A stretch of 15,518 nt of DNA, taken from assembly GCA_002441865.1 (NCBI GenBank), contig DJNY01000051.1, positions 18,078-33,595 on the forward strand. The letters run 5' to 3'. A program made the position numbers and the translations under genes. This document shows, piece by piece, positions 15,316 to 15,518 of the stretch (the first letter of the stretch is position 1; each line of letters opens with the position of its first letter). The notes beneath the pieces are model-generated. The model ran no database searches and was not told where the DNA came from. It saw nothing but the letters and a program-made list of their open reading frames with translations. This DNA is from Lachnospiraceae bacterium UBA6452 (GTDB lineage Bacteria; Bacillota; Clostridia; Lachnospirales; Lachnospiraceae).

Positions 15316-15518
15316 TCATATTTTCCCTTCAAATACTCTGTCTATTTCCTGCCAGCCCTCACATCTTACAAATTTATCATTTGGAAGCTCCGACTGTCTG
15401 TTCCATGGACGGTTAAATACAGTAACCTTACAATGATCAAAATGCAGAACATGTTCAAAAGCAGCAGGCGAATCCTCTATCACAAAATCAAACGACATGC
15501 TGTAAAGCTGCTCTAATG
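15316..15518 (-). CDS. C-terminal part of a HAD-type 5'(3')-deoxyribonucleotidase-like protein, truncated by the window edge
   Basis: The frame stays open to the right edge (upstream codons LEQLYS precede the internal Met), so this is the last 67 residues or so of a longer protein, not a complete short gene. The segment FDFVIEDSP carries the acidic HAD motif that helps bind Mg2+, and VTVFNRPWNR followed by VRCEGWQEI resembles the end of NT5C/YqfW-type nucleotidases (FDRPWN, then a WxEI end). Members remove phosphate from nucleotides, but the catalytic DxD motif would lie outside the window. It is followed after 3 bp by the 43-codon HdrB-like frame. Confidence 0.7.
   Translation of the reverse strand, partial: LEQLYSMSFDFVIEDSPAAFEHVLHFDHCKVTVFNRPWNRQSELPNDKFVRCEGWQEIDRVFEGKI

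Noticed and set aside
1..15518. Insertion sequences, phage genes, tRNA or rRNA genes
   Set aside because: No transposase, integrase, terminal repeats or structural RNA genes were recognised; apart from the possible junction near 15181 the window shows no mobile element.

Overview
The window looks like chromosomal DNA from a low-to-mid-GC anaerobic Firmicute, most likely a gut Lachnospiraceae-type clostridium. Evidence: strong AGGAGG ribosome-binding sites, sigma-A promoters, a NiCo (czcD-type) riboswitch, a GH120/GPH/AraC xylo-oligosaccharide cluster, and a giant secreted protein with Listeria-Bacteroides (InlB B / Flg_new) repeats. This placement is inferred from gene content only. Almost every base is coding or recognisably regulatory, and no gene-free stretch exceeds about 260 bases.

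Region 1 (1-7385, minus): a single reading frame that starts inside the window and runs off its left edge, at least 2461 codons. It has a signal peptide, two N-terminal Flg_new-type repeats, a roughly 920-residue central part I do not recognise, and ten more repeats. Seven of these are spaced about 145 residues apart with a second module type between them; the last three are packed about 62 residues apart.

Region 2 (7491-12182): a xylo-oligosaccharide use locus. A cytoplasmic GH120-type beta-xylosidase and a GPH-family sugar:cation symporter form a two-gene minus-strand operon ending in a clear intrinsic terminator. A divergent AraC-family regulator with an N-terminal cupin is read from the same 136-bp intergenic region, where the two promoters appear to share a palindromic -10 element. 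The probable logic: the symporter imports xylobiose-like oligosaccharides, GH120 releases xylose from them inside the cell, and the AraC protein senses a sugar and switches the operon.

Region 3 (12190-14038, minus): a MATE efflux pump followed by a MarR repressor in one operon. Its consensus promoter is bracketed by a 16-bp-arm inverted repeat with one mismatch, a probable MarR operator. The same repeat, read in RNA coming from the upstream gene, is a stem-loop followed by a U-run, so it may also insulate the pump operon from the metal exporter gene.

Region 4 (14042-15184, minus): a cation diffusion facilitator exporter preceded by a consensus promoter with a palindrome over its -10, a complete NiCo riboswitch aptamer, and a mutually exclusive terminator. 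This gives a specific prediction of Ni2+/Co2+ export.

Region 5 (15181-15518, minus): a 43-codon reading frame that resembles the cut-off N-terminus of an HdrB-like protein, preceded by the C-terminal part of a HAD-type 5'-nucleotidase-like protein that runs off the right edge.
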